Notes: a model not told the origin generated them from the letters alone. A stretch of 64,000 bases of DNA from Streptomyces sp. 846.5 (GCF_004365705.1 NZ_SOBN01000001.1:2962001-3026000); one strand, 5' to 3'. Counted from the first letter of the stretch, positions 19,790-28,406 are shown. Translations and numbers: made by a program.

Positions 19790-21136
19790 ATGATTCAGCA
19801 GGCTAGAGCGGGGCTGAAGGAGCTTCGGCTCATCCGGTTCAAGTCCTTCCGGGGGGAGAAGCTCAGCCTGTCTGCCCTGACGGTACTGACTGGCAGAAAC
19901 AGCAGCGGCAAATCCAACGCCCTGGATGCCATCGACGTGCTGTCCCGCTTGGTCGGCGGTGAGGAACTGGCCGATGCCCTGGACGGTCGCCGTCGCGAGG
20001 GCGGTCCCGTACGCGGCGGCTCACTCGGCTGCGCACCCCACGGTGAAGACCGGTTCAGCCTGGGATGTACCGTCGAGTTCGGAGAGTATGAGTTCGCCTA
20101 CCAAGTCACCATTCAGGTCGACCCGGAACTGCGAATCGTCCAGGAGTCGCTCCACGGCGGTTGTCCAGCCTTGCAGTCCGGATCCTGGCACTGGGGTCCT
20201 CTGCTCAAGGCGGAGAATGCGAACGACCGGGCAGCCGCGATCTTCGGTGAGGTCCACAATGGGAAAAAGGGCGTCAATCCGTCCTACGCATTCAGGGACA
20301 CACGTCTGCTGATCTCACAGCTACCGCTCCATGTGACCGCAGATGACAGTGCGGGAGCACAGGTTCTGCGGGGAGCGGCGGCGGTCACCGCTGCGCTCCG
20401 TGGAGCGTTCCACCTCGATCCGGTCCCACACCTGATGCGCGGGTACGTACCCGCTCGAGACTCCGGCCTCCGTCGCACCGCAGAGAATCTCTCTGCTGCC
20501 GTTGCCCTGCTCTCCCGAGACCATGACCGGTTCGCGCAACTCAACGAACTGACCAGGTTGGTGGCCGATCAACCAGTCCACACTCTGGCAGTGGCCGAAT
20601 CCGACCTACGGGACGTGATGCTCACTCTGCGCGAGACCGACTCCCCCCATGGCACCACGCCCGCGCGGGAGATGAGCGACGGACTTCTGCGGTTCCTCGC
20701 GATCGCCACCGCACTGCTGACAGCGGACCAAGGGCTCGACGTCGACCCCGAGGCCGGCACTGGCGAGGAGATCCATGCCCGTGTGCTACTGGTGATCGAA
20801 GAGCTGGAGAACGGGCTGCACCCCTCCATGGCAGCCCGCCTTCTCGAACTGATCAGGGACACAAGTAGACAGACCGGGGCACAGGTAGTCCTCACCACAC
20901 ACAGCCCAGCCCTACTCAATGCGCTCTCCGGCGAAGGAAGCCAGTCGGTGGTGGTCTGCTACCGGGACGCGGGAGACCTGGGGAGCAAACTCACGCGTTT
21001 GGTCGAGTTGCCCGGCTACGCCGAAGCAATGGCAGATGGACGGATCGGAGACCTGGTCTCCCAAGGGCGACTCGTCCGCCCCGACCGACCCGCAAGCGAC
21101 GCCGACGCTCTCTGGCGTCTGCTGGGAATCGAGTAA
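19790..21136 (+). CDS. AAA ATPase of the OLD/RecF-like (AAA_15/21) class, partner of a PIN nuclease
   Basis: 448 residues from ATG 19790, with no clear ribosome site. The N-terminus (LRLIRFKSFRGEKLSLSALT) leads into Walker A GRNSSGKS (35-42); Walker B with extended signature reads LLVIEELENGLHPSMAARL (about 333-351), followed by the switch VVLTTHSPALLNAL (about 364-377). This is the SMC/ABC-type ATPase used in many phage-defence systems (OLD, Septu, PARIS). No Toprim domain is present in the protein; instead a PIN-domain gene begins 2 nt after its stop. I infer a two-gene ATPase sensor/nuclease effector unit. Confidence 0.85.
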   Translation: MIQQARAGLKELRLIRFKSFRGEKLSLSALTVLTGRNSSGKSNALDAIDVLSRLVGGEELADALDGRRREGGPVRGGSLGCAPHGEDRFSLGCTVEFGEYEFAYQVTIQVDPELRIVQESLHGGCPALQSGSWHWGPLLKAENANDRAAAIFGEVHNGKKGVNPSYAFRDTRLLISQLPLHVTADDSAGAQVLRGAAAVTAALRGAFHLDPVPHLMRGYVPARDSGLRRTAENLSAAVALLSRDHDRFAQLNELTRLVADQPVHTLAVAESDLRDVMLTLRETDSPHGTTPAREMSDGLLRFLAIATALLTADQGLDVDPEAGTGEEIHARVLLVIEELENGLHPSMAARLLELIRDTSRQTGAQVVLTTHSPALLNALSGEGSQSVVVCYRDAGDLGSKLTRLVELPGYAEAMADGRIGDLVSQGRLVRPDRPASDADALWRLLGIE

Positions 21137-21138
21137 GC

Positions 21139-21609
21139 GTGGCTCTCGTCGTCTGGTTTGTCGACACTAGTGTCCTGGTCAACGTCCTCGACCTGGACGG
21201 GTTCAACCAGGACCGGGATTCCGTCGCGCAGGAACTCAAAAAGAAGGTCGGCTCCGGCGACACCCTCATCCTGCCGGTGACTACCGTGATCGAGACGGGC
21301 AACCATATCGCCCATCTCCACAACGGCACGCACCGTCGCGAGGTTGCTGCGAAGTTCGCGGCTCTGCTCCTGCAGATCCGCGATGGAGTCGCACCCTGGC
21401 GACTCCACTCAGTCCATTGGGACGGCGCGTTCCTCGATCACCTCGTGTCGGGAGCGTCGACCGGGGCCACCTTGATCGAACAAGCTGTGGTGGGTATGGG
21501 CTGCGGTGATTTGTGCATCCTCGCCGAGCGCGAGGCCTACCGGAGCAACTCCGGCATTGCTGACGTACGAGTATGGAGCCTCGATCAGCACCTTCAGGCG
21601 TACCAATAG
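21139..21609 (+). CDS. PIN-domain nuclease coupled to the ATPase
   Basis: 156 residues from GTG 21139, two bases after the ATPase stop, so translation is coupled. The N-terminal VWFVDTSVLVNVLDLDG supplies Asp9; Glu52 in TTVIETGNHI and Asp124 in MGCGDLCILAE complete the acidic centre of a PIN ribonuclease, with a possible fourth acid (Asp152 in SLDQHLQ). It is longer than VapC toxins and has no antitoxin gene; the ATPase would be the controlling partner. Probable RNA or tRNA cleavage on activation is inference. Confidence 0.8.
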   Translation: MALVVWFVDTSVLVNVLDLDGFNQDRDSVAQELKKKVGSGDTLILPVTTVIETGNHIAHLHNGTHRREVAAKFAALLLQIRDGVAPWRLHSVHWDGAFLDHLVSGASTGATLIEQAVVGMGCGDLCILAEREAYRSNSGIADVRVWSLDQHLQAYQ

Positions 21610-21636
21610 CCGCCGAACGCACAGCCCTTCCCTCCT

Positions 21637-22047
21637 TCAGAGCCGATCCGGGGTGCTCACCTGTACTCCGGGCAGCCCCGCGAAGCCCGTTGCCTCGTCC
21701 GTCGTCACCAGGACGCGTCCGGTCGCCAGTGCCGTGGCCGCGATCATCAGATCGAAGGTCCCACGCGGGGATCCCTGGGCCCGGGTCCAAGCCAGCAGTT
21801 CCGCGTGTCTGAGCGACACCAACTCGCTGTACTGCGCGACTGCGAACGTCCTGGCGACTCGCTCCACCGCCGCCTCCCGGCGGGCCCGGTGCTCCTCGCC
21901 GGCCAGCAGGGCTCCGACCCGGAGCTCCGTCAGCGTGATGGCCGCCACCGCCGCGTCGTCGTCCGCGGCGATGAAGTCCGCCGGGCTGAGTTTCCCCCGT
22001 TCGAAGGCGATCAGTACGCAGGTGTCCAGGATCAGCCTTCGCCCCAT
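21637..22047 (-). CDS. vapC: VapC-type PIN ribonuclease toxin
   Basis: 136 residues. The four PIN acids are present: Asp8 (LILDTCVLI), Glu41 (TLTELRVG), Asp99 (GTFDLMIAA) and Asp117 (LVTTDEAT). VapC toxins cut tRNA or rRNA and are held inactive by VapB. The start overlaps the antitoxin gene by 16 nt, the usual antitoxin-first order. It converges on the other PIN gene of this region with only 27 bp between stops. Confidence 0.92.
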   Translation of the reverse strand: MGRRLILDTCVLIAFERGKLSPADFIAADDDAAVAAITLTELRVGALLAGEEHRARREAAVERVARTFAVAQYSELVSLRHAELLAWTRAQGSPRGTFDLMIAATALATGRVLVTTDEATGFAGLPGVQVSTPDRL

Positions 22048-22292
22048 GGGTCCCGGACCTCCTCCGGGATGTTCAGATCCCTGTGCGCTGCCTCCAGGTC
22101 GTCCGCGAACGCGGAGTCCGGATGGTGGTCGGCATAGGCGGCCACGATGGCCGCACCATTGGACCGCACCGGGGGGACGATGGTGGCGACCAGCTCGCCA
22201 CCGCGGGTGATGCTGATCGTCTCGCCCTCGGAAGCCAGATCGAGGACGGCCGAGAAGCTGCGCCCGGCCTCTGTGGCAGTCATCGTTATCAT
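22032..22292 (-). CDS. vapB: VapB/Phd-type antitoxin
   Basis: 86 residues. The N-terminal half (MTATEAGRSFSAVLDLASEG, then ETISITRGGELVATIVP) is the Phd/YefM DNA-binding fold; the acidic C-terminal tail (AFADDLEAAHRDLNIPEEV) should wrap the toxin. It likely represses its own promoter, which lies in the 44 bp shared with the divergent gene at 22336. Confidence 0.88.
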   Translation of the reverse strand: MITMTATEAGRSFSAVLDLASEGETISITRGGELVATIVPPVRSNGAAIVAAYADHHPDSAFADDLEAAHRDLNIPEEVRDPWGEG

Positions 22293-22335
22293 GGAATCAG
22301 CTTATCCGACTCTCAGACTGTTCGGAGATCCATCC

Positions 22336-22524
22336 GTGTACTTCACCGACCGAGGCATCGAGGAGCTGCAGACGCGGCGCGGCGAGGAGGAGGTCAGCTT
22401 CGACTGGCTGGCCGACCGGCTGCAGGAGTTCGTGGACCTGAACCCGGAGTTCGAGGTTCCGGTCGAGCGGCTGGCCACCTGGCTGGCGCGGCTGGACGAC
22501 GAAGACGACGAAGACGACGAGTGA
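22336..22524 (+). CDS. Small conserved actinobacterial protein (DUF6104 type)
   Basis: 62 residues from GTG 22336 with GGAGAT 6 nt upstream; a longer in-frame start at ATG 22291 overlaps the vapB start codon and is less likely. The protein reads VYFTDRGIEELQTRRGEEEV and ends in a run of Asp/Glu. From memory this matches the short streptomycete family DUF6104. Function unknown. It marks the return to core sequence after the accessory island. Confidence 0.75.
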   Translation: MYFTDRGIEELQTRRGEEEVSFDWLADRLQEFVDLNPEFEVPVERLATWLARLDDEDDEDDE

Positions 22525-22549
22525 GCAGAGCCGCTTGACTTCCCAGCAA

Positions 22550-22596
22550 CACGATATATCGTGAATAGCAGAGGACGCGATACATAGCGCGTCCTC
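22550..22596. promoter_or_regulatory. Two palindromes, candidate PadR operators
   Basis: A perfect 14-bp palindrome CACGATATATCGTG (22550-22563) is followed by an inverted repeat with 9-bp arms, GAGGACGCG and CGCGTCCTC (22571-22596), around ATACATAG. Both lie within 70 bp upstream of the 22620 gene, in the promoter of an operon whose second gene is a PadR regulator, so autoregulation is likely. Confidence 0.6.
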
Positions 22597-22619
22597 GCCA
22601 ACCTATTCGGGGAGTCAGC

Positions 22620-23495
22620 ATGGCCGAGCAGTGGACCGTCAGTACGCCGGAAAAGCTCACCTTCGACGCCGAGGTCACCCGCCTCCGCGTGCGCACCGTC
22701 GCCGGCACCGTGAACGTCGTCGCCGCCGACGGGCCGGCCAGGCTCGAAGTCACGGAGATCGAAGGGCCACCCCTCCAGGTCACCCTGGACGGGGGCGAGT
22801 TGGTCGTCACCTACGAGGACCTGACCTGGAAGGACTTCTCCTGGAAGTCCCTGGCCACGTTCATCGGCCAGTGGCGCGAGAGCGCCCGGCGGCGCGCCGT
22901 GGTGTCCCTCGCGGTGCCGCACGGCACCCGGATCGAGCTCGGGTCGGCCTCCTCCGACACCGTGATCTCCGGCATCACCGCCCCGGTCACCGTGCACAGC
23001 GCCAGCGGCTCGACCACCCTGGTCGGCGTCACCGGGTCGGTCGACGCCAACACCGTCTCCGGCAGCGTCCACGCCCAGTCGGTCTCCGGCGACCTCAAGG
23101 TCAACACCGTCTCCGGCGAGCTGACCGTCGTCGAGGGCGCCAGCCGCACCCTCAAGGCCAACTCGGTCAGCGGCGCGGTCACGGTCGACCTCGCCCGCGA
23201 CAACACCACCGACGTCAGCCTCACCAATGTCTCCGGCGAGGTCGCCCTCCGCATCCCGGCGCCCGCCAACGCGCAGGTCCGCGCCAACACCACCAGCGGC
23301 GACGTCTCCAGCGCCTTCGACGAACTCCGCATCGGCGGCACCTGGGGCGCCAAGCAGTTGACCGGCACCCTCGGCAACGGCTCCGGCAAGGTGAAGATCA
23401 CCACGGTCTCCGGCTCCGTCGCCCTGCTCCGCCGTCCCGCCCCCGAGGATGACACTCCCAAGGCCCTCGACTTCACGAAGGAGGACGAGGCATGA
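22620..23495 (+). CDS. DUF4097-type beta-solenoid protein of a PadR operon
   Basis: 291 residues. After residue 100 the chain is a series of short beta-repeats with the motif V.A.TVSGSV / VNTVSGEL / ANSVSGAV / LTNVSGEV / ANTTSGDV, as in the DUF4097 (putative adhesin) family. No signal peptide, so it is probably cytoplasmic or peripheral. Stop and start of the PadR gene overlap by 4 nt (ATGA). This pairing is common in streptomycetes and suggests that the solenoid works with, or is controlled by, the regulator. Ligand unknown. Confidence 0.82.
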   Translation: MAEQWTVSTPEKLTFDAEVTRLRVRTVAGTVNVVAADGPARLEVTEIEGPPLQVTLDGGELVVTYEDLTWKDFSWKSLATFIGQWRESARRRAVVSLAVPHGTRIELGSASSDTVISGITAPVTVHSASGSTTLVGVTGSVDANTVSGSVHAQSVSGDLKVNTVSGELTVVEGASRTLKANSVSGAVTVDLARDNTTDVSLTNVSGEVALRIPAPANAQVRANTTSGDVSSAFDELRIGGTWGAKQLTGTLGNGSGKVKITTVSGSVALLRRPAPEDDTPKALDFTKEDEA

Positions 23496-24484
23496 GCCCC
23501 GTTTTCGCCCATGGCCGTCTCCGTCTCTACCTCCTCAAGCTGCTGGACGAGTCCCCTCGCCACGGCTACGAGGTGATCCGCCTCCTGGAGGAGCGCTTCC
23601 ACGGGCTCTACGCACCCTCCGCCGGCACGGTCTACCCCCGGCTGGCCAAGCTCGAACAGGAGGGGCTGGTCTCGCACACCGTCGAGGGCGGCCGCAAGGT
23701 CTACCGGATCACCGACGCCGGCAAGGCCGAACTGGCCGACCGGGCACCGGAGATCGACGCGCTGGAGGCCGAGATCCACGAGTCCGTCGCGCACCTGGCC
23801 GACCAGATCCGCGAGGACGTCCGCGACTCGGCGAAGGACCTCCGTGAGGAGATGCGCCGGGCGGCCAAGGAGTCCCGCCGCCAGACCAAGAGCGAGTCCA
23901 AGGGCTGGGGCCCGGACCCGGTCTGGGGGGACGGGCCCTGGCCCGGCATGGACAAGGAATCCTGGCAGCGCACCAAGGAGGAGTGGCGGGTCGCCAAGGA
24001 GCAGGCCAGGGAGCAGGCCCGGCAGGCCAAGGAGCAGGCCCGCAGCGCCCGCGAGGAGGCTCGCGCCACCCGCGAGCAGACCAAGGCGCTGCGCGACCAG
24101 GTCAGGGCCGAGGCGCACCGGATCGGCGAGCAGATGAAGGCTCAGGCCAGGGGTGGCGACTGGCCCTCCGGGCTGAGCGAGGGTCTGGCCGAGCTCACCC
24201 GCACGCTCACCGGGCTTGCCGATCCCTCGCGGTGGGGGCCTCCGGCGCAGGGCGGGACGGCGCAGAGTGAGTCTGTCGACCTGGGCAAGGATGCGGCTAC
24301 TGACCTGCCGCCCTGGACGGTCACCAATCCGTCCAACGAGCCGCTGCGCGAACTCAGCGGGCTGCTGGACCGGTTTCGTGACGAGGTGCGTGATGCCGCG
24401 AGGGATCGCGGGTTCGCTGCGGAGGACTTGGTCAGGGCTCGGGCTGTGCTGGCTGCGGCGGCGCAGAGGTTGCGGGGGGAGTAG
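23492..24484 (+). CDS. PadR-family transcriptional regulator with long charged C-terminus
   Basis: 330 residues, about twice the usual PadR length. The winged-helix domain covers residues 5-85 (LYLLKLLDESPRHGYEVIRL, then GTVYPRLAKLEQEGLVSHT). A very long charged helical region (about 90-210), rich in Lys, Arg, Glu and Gln (EQAREQARQAKEQARSAREE), likely forms a coiled coil, followed by a less ordered tail. It should repress its own operon through the palindromes at 22550-22596. The extended coiled coil is unusual. Confidence 0.88.
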   Translation: MSPVFAHGRLRLYLLKLLDESPRHGYEVIRLLEERFHGLYAPSAGTVYPRLAKLEQEGLVSHTVEGGRKVYRITDAGKAELADRAPEIDALEAEIHESVAHLADQIREDVRDSAKDLREEMRRAAKESRRQTKSESKGWGPDPVWGDGPWPGMDKESWQRTKEEWRVAKEQAREQARQAKEQARSAREEARATREQTKALRDQVRAEAHRIGEQMKAQARGGDWPSGLSEGLAELTRTLTGLADPSRWGPPAQGGTAQSESVDLGKDAATDLPPWTVTNPSNEPLRELSGLLDRFRDEVRDAARDRGFAAEDLVRARAVLAAAAQRLRGE

Positions 24485-24529
24485 TCGCACCTGGGCGCGG
24501 GGTTCTCTTTGTGCAGCGGCTCGGCGCCG

Positions 24530-24562
24530 TTTCGCGCAGTTCCCCGCGCCCCTATTGGGGCG
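24530..24562. terminator. Shared terminator carrying half of the dispersed repeat
   Basis: TTTCGCGCAGTTCCCCGCGC (24530-24549) matches one arm of the repeat at 5312-5400, and CGCCCC-TATT-GGGGCG (24547-24562) forms a hairpin. It lies between the convergent PadR and oxidoreductase genes and overlaps the last codons of the latter. Confidence 0.7.
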
Positions 24563-25514
24563 TCAGGACGAGTTTGCCGAAGAGGTCGCCCTTTTCCATG
24601 CGGGTGAAGGCTTCTCGTGCATCACGCAACGGGAGGACCGAGTCGATGATGGGGCGGATGCCTGTGGTGGCGCACATCGACAGGAGGCCGGCCAGCTCCT
24701 CCTTGGTGCCCATGGTGGAGCCGACGACCTTCAGTTCCAGGAAGAAGATCCGGGTCAGTTCCGCGGGTGGGTTGGGGCCGCTCGTGGCGCCCGAGATGAC
24801 GATCGTGCCGCCCGGGCGCAGGGACTTGACCGAGTGTGACCAGGTCGCCGCGCCCACGGTCTCCAATACCGCGTCCACACGCTCCGGCAGTCGCGCTCCG
24901 CTGGGGAAGGCCGCGTCCGCGCCCAGTTCCAGGGCCCGGGCGCCCTTCGCCTCGTCGCGGCTGGTGACCCAGACCCGCAGGCCCGCCGCCTTGCCCAGCA
25001 CCACCAGGGCGGTGGCGACCCCGCCGCCCGCGCCCTGCACCAGCACGGTGTCGCCGGGGCGGACCCCCGCGTTGGTGAACAGCATCCGATAGGCCGTCAG
25101 CCAGGCCGTCGGCAGACACGCCGCCTGCTCGAAGGACAGTTCCTTCGGCTTGGGCAGCAGGTTCCAGGTCGGCACCGCCACCTTCTCCGCGAAGGTCCCC
25201 TGGTACCGCTCCGTCAGAATCGACCGCGGCTCCCCCACCCGGACCCCGTAGCCGCTCTGGCCGATCACCGAGTGCAGCACGACCTCGTTGCCGTCCTCGT
25301 CGACGCCAGCCGCGTCGCAGCCGAGGATCATCGGCAGCCGCTCGCCCGGCAGCCCCACCCCCCGCAGCGACCACAGGTCATGGTGGTTCAGACTCGCGGC
25401 CTTGACGGTGACGACGCTCCACCCCTCCCGGGCCTCCGGCTCGGGACGCTCACCCAACTCAAGACCGCTCAGCGGGTCATCGGCATCAGTACGCGCAGCG
25501 TAGGCAGCAAACAT
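24552..25514 (-). CDS. MDR-family quinone oxidoreductase-like dehydrogenase
   Basis: 320 residues, medium-chain dehydrogenase/reductase fold. N-terminal GroES-like domain (ASLNHHDLWSLRGVG, then LGCDAAGV), then a Rossmann domain with VLVQGAGGGVATALVVLGKA (about 157-176) for NAD(P)H. The zinc-ligand cysteines of alcohol dehydrogenases are missing, which fits NADPH:quinone/enal reductases. Substrate unknown. Monocistronic on the minus strand, converging on the PadR gene. Confidence 0.88.
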   Translation of the reverse strand: MFAAYAARTDADDPLSGLELGERPEPEAREGWSVVTVKAASLNHHDLWSLRGVGLPGERLPMILGCDAAGVDEDGNEVVLHSVIGQSGYGVRVGEPRSILTERYQGTFAEKVAVPTWNLLPKPKELSFEQAACLPTAWLTAYRMLFTNAGVRPGDTVLVQGAGGGVATALVVLGKAAGLRVWVTSRDEAKGARALELGADAAFPSGARLPERVDAVLETVGAATWSHSVKSLRPGGTIVISGATSGPNPPAELTRIFFLELKVVGSTMGTKEELAGLLSMCATTGIRPIIDSVLPLRDAREAFTRMEKGDLFGKLVLTPQ

Positions 25515-25702
25515 GGCACCGACCCTAGCCCGCGCGGGCGCTCCGCCGGCGGCGCGGGGACGTGGGTTTTTTCACTCCGTTCCGCCGCGCGGGGGCCGCG
25601 AGCAGAACACCCGCCCCCTGGGGTCCACGTGGGGGTACGGGGGGTCGCCCCCCGGGAGATCGGAGCACTCACGCCCCCGCCGCAGGAGAAAGGCGGTACG
25701 GC

Positions 25703-26899
25703 TCAGCGCCGCGCGACGCCCTCGGCGCGCGCCGCGGCCGCCACCGCCTTGGTCACGGCCTCGGCGACCCTGGGGTCGAACGGGCTCGGGATGACCTGCT
25801 CCGCCGACAGGTCGTCACCCACCAGGTCCGCCAGGGCGTCCGCCGCCGCGATCTTCATGCCCTCGGTGATCCGGGTCGCCCGCACCTGCAGCGCGCCCGC
25901 GAAGATCCCGGGGAAGGCCAGCACATTGTTGATCTGGTTCGGGAAGTCGCTGCGCCCGGTGGCGACGACCGCCGCATAGCGGTGCGCCACCTCCGGGTGG
26001 ACCTCCGGGTCGGGGTTGGCCATCGCGAAGATGAAGCAGTCCTTCGCCATGGTGGCGACGGCCTCCTCCGGCACCGTCCCGCCCGAGACCCCGATGAACA
26101 CATCGGCCCCGGCCAGCACCTCTGCCAGCGATCCGCTCAGGCCGCCCCGGTTGGTCAGCTCCGCGATCTCCCGCTTAACGTCCGTCAGGTCGGAGCGCCC
26201 GACGTGGACCGCGCCCTGGCGGTCGCACAGCACCACGTCCCCGATCCCCGCGCCCACCAGGATCTTCGCGATGGCGATCCCCGCCGCACCCGCGCCGGAG
26301 ATGACCGCCCGCAGATCGCCCAGCCCGCGCCCGGTGAGCTTGGCCGCGTTCCGCAGCGCCGCCAGGGTGACCACCGCGGTGCCGTGCTGGTCGTCGTGGA
26401 AGATCGGGATGTCCAGGGCTTCCTGCAGCCGCCGCTCGATCTCGAAGCAGCGCGGCGCGGAGATGTCCTCCAGGTTGACCCCGCCGAAGGACGGCGCCAG
26501 CCGGATCACCGTCTCCACGATCTCGTCGGTGTCCTTGGTGGCCAGCGCGATCGGCACCGCGTCCACCCCGCCGAACTGCTTGAACAGGATCGCCTTGCCC
26601 TCCATCACCGGCAGCGACGCCTCGGGCCCGATGTCGCCGAGCCCCAGCACGGCGGTCCCGTCGGTCACCACGGCGACCACGTTGGACTTCCAGGTGTAGT
26701 CGTTGACCAGCTCGGGGTGCTCGGCGATGGCCGTGCACACCCGGGCCACCCCGGGGGTGTAGGCGAGGGACAGGTCGTCGGCGTCGCGGACCGGCACAGT
26801 GGCACTGATCTCCATCTTCCCGCCCCGATGGAGCGCGAAGGCGGGGTCGATCGGATCCTGCTCGTCCAGGGGGCGGGGGGTGATGATCTCGGCTGCCAC
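25703..26899 (-). CDS. NAD(P)-dependent malic enzyme
   Basis: 398 residues from GTG, the length of short bacterial malic enzymes. Visible are SLAYTPGVARVC (active-site Tyr), the metal/substrate loop DDQHGTAVV and the dinucleotide motif ISGAGAAGIAIAKILVGAG. It oxidatively decarboxylates malate to pyruvate. In S. coelicolor the NAD-dependent enzyme (SCO5261, from memory) has the same neighbours, so this is likely the NAD form; sequence inspection alone does not settle the cofactor. Confidence 0.92.
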   Translation of the reverse strand: MAAEIITPRPLDEQDPIDPAFALHRGGKMEISATVPVRDADDLSLAYTPGVARVCTAIAEHPELVNDYTWKSNVVAVVTDGTAVLGLGDIGPEASLPVMEGKAILFKQFGGVDAVPIALATKDTDEIVETVIRLAPSFGGVNLEDISAPRCFEIERRLQEALDIPIFHDDQHGTAVVTLAALRNAAKLTGRGLGDLRAVISGAGAAGIAIAKILVGAGIGDVVLCDRQGAVHVGRSDLTDVKREIAELTNRGGLSGSLAEVLAGADVFIGVSGGTVPEEAVATMAKDCFIFAMANPDPEVHPEVAHRYAAVVATGRSDFPNQINNVLAFPGIFAGALQVRATRITEGMKIAAADALADLVGDDLSAEQVIPSPFDPRVAEAVTKAVAAAARAEGVARR

Positions 26900-27440
26900 G
26901 ATGACCTCTTCGTCGTCGTACGGGGAGGTCGGTCGCCGCGCGCACGAGTGGCGGGGACTCCGGCCTCCATGAGGGTGGGGGAACGGTTCGGGGAACGGCA
27001 GAGCGTCCGGTCGGTGCCTCTCCCGACACTAGCCGGGGAGCCACCACCGCACCTCTGTCTTTTCGTCCGCGTCATCGGGCCGACAACGGCCGTCCCCTCG
27101 TTCGATCCGCCCGCACCGGCGGCATGACTGCACTCGAACGAGGGATGCGTGAACACGGATCGAGGAGCCGGCCAAGTCGACGAAGCGCTTCGGCTCCGGA
27201 GCCTGCGTCGTCGGCTTCCGGTCCTCGCGTTTCCCGGATCGGTCCCGATCCGGTGGCCTGCTCCTGCAACGGGGGTCACCCGTTATGCGATTTTGACACA
27301 GGTAGTGACCCGAATGGCAGTACAGGAGTGGCAAGATTCGATCTCATTCACTGCTCGCGGCGTCGCATAAAGGTGTGCACCCCGCTGTGACGACATGCTG
27401 TGACGACTGCAGTTACCTCTCCCCAACAGGAGGAACCCTC
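26900..27440. other. 541-bp divergent intergenic region between malic enzyme and ABC importer
   Basis: No credible gene is seen. A TTGACA at 27293-27298 could be a -35 element but I find no good -10 at the right spacing. An 11-bp direct repeat (27384-27407) and AGGAGG (27429-27434) precede the importer gene. Confidence 0.6.
27384..27407 (+). promoter_or_regulatory. Direct repeat upstream of the amino-acid ABC operon
   Basis: GCTGTGACGAC occurs at 27384-27394 and again at 27397-27407, a 13-bp period, 34 nt before the first start codon. This may be a regulator site on the leader or promoter; no known consensus is recognised. Confidence 0.4.
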
Positions 27441-28388
27441 ATGGCCAGCCCCATCGGCACCCGCTCCATCGCCAAGCGCGTCATCGCGACCGGTGCCGTA
27501 GTCGCAGCGAGCTCCCTGCTGCTGACCGCCTGCGGCAGCTCAAAGATCAGCGGCAATACCGGCGCCGCCCCCAACGCCTCCCAGAGCGTCAACGCCGAAG
27601 GCGCCGACGCCGCTCTGGTGGCACTGGTCCCTGCCGCGCTCAAGACCGCGGGCACGGTGAACATCGCCACGGACGCCTCGTACGCGCCCATGGAGTTCAA
27701 GGACGCCAGCGGCAACATCGTCGGCATGGACGTCGAGCTCGGCACCGCAATCATGAAGAAGCTGGGCCTCAAGGCGAACTTCGCCAACGCCAACTTCGAC
27801 AGCATCCTCGGCGGCATCGCGGCCAAGAAGTACGACCTCAGCCTCTCCTCCTTCACCGCCACCCAGGCGCGTGAGAAGGCGGTCGACATGGTCACCTACT
27901 TCAACGCGGGCGAGGCTGTCGCCGTGCTGACCGGGAACCCGGACAACATCGACCAGAAGAACCTCTGCGGCGTCAAGATCGCCGTGCAGAGCGGCACCAC
28001 CGAGGCCGACGAGATCAAGAACACCATCAACCCCGCGTGCAAGAAGGCCGGGAAGGCCGTCGCGACCGCCAGCGAGTTCACCCTGCAGACGGACGCCACC
28101 AGCGCCCTCGTCGCCAAGCGCGACCAGGCCATGATGGCCGACTCCCCGGTCGTGGACTACGCCGTCAAGCAGAGCAACGGCACGCTCCAGAAGATCGGCC
28201 AGGACTACAACACCGCCCCCTACGGCATCGTCCTGCCGAAGTCGGACGGCCAGCTGGCGCAGGCCGTCCAGGGTGCCATCAAGGACCTGATCAAGGACGG
28301 CACCTACGGACAGATCCTCACCAAGTGGGGCGTCTCCTCCGGTGCCCTCACCGACTCGCAGGTCGTCGTCAACGGCGCCACAAGCTGA
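27441..28388 (+). CDS. Polar amino-acid ABC transporter, substrate-binding lipoprotein
   Basis: 315 residues from ATG 27441 with AGGAGG 6 nt upstream. A lipoprotein signal ends in the lipobox LLTAC. The periplasmic-binding-protein family 3 fold shows INIATDASYAPMEFKD-like opening, GMDVELGTAIMKKLGL and the AVQSGTT hinge. It should bind a polar amino acid (glutamate type) outside the membrane and deliver it to the permease encoded 18 nt downstream. First gene of a three-gene operon. Confidence 0.92.
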   Translation: MASPIGTRSIAKRVIATGAVVAASSLLLTACGSSKISGNTGAAPNASQSVNAEGADAALVALVPAALKTAGTVNIATDASYAPMEFKDASGNIVGMDVELGTAIMKKLGLKANFANANFDSILGGIAAKKYDLSLSSFTATQAREKAVDMVTYFNAGEAVAVLTGNPDNIDQKNLCGVKIAVQSGTTEADEIKNTINPACKKAGKAVATASEFTLQTDATSALVAKRDQAMMADSPVVDYAVKQSNGTLQKIGQDYNTAPYGIVLPKSDGQLAQAVQGAIKDLIKDGTYGQILTKWGVSSGALTDSQVVVNGATS

Positions 28389-28406
28389 TCCGGGACGTAA
28401 CAGAAC

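Noticed and set aside
22291..22335. Upstream ATG 22291 as start of the small DUF6104-type protein
   Set aside because: It overlaps the vapB start codon, adds residues unlike the family N-terminus, and GTG 22336 has a well-placed GGAGAT.
27293..27321. TTGACA as a SigA promoter of the amino-acid importer
   Set aside because: No acceptable -10 hexamer at 16-19 bp spacing, so it is mentioned only within the intergenic entry.
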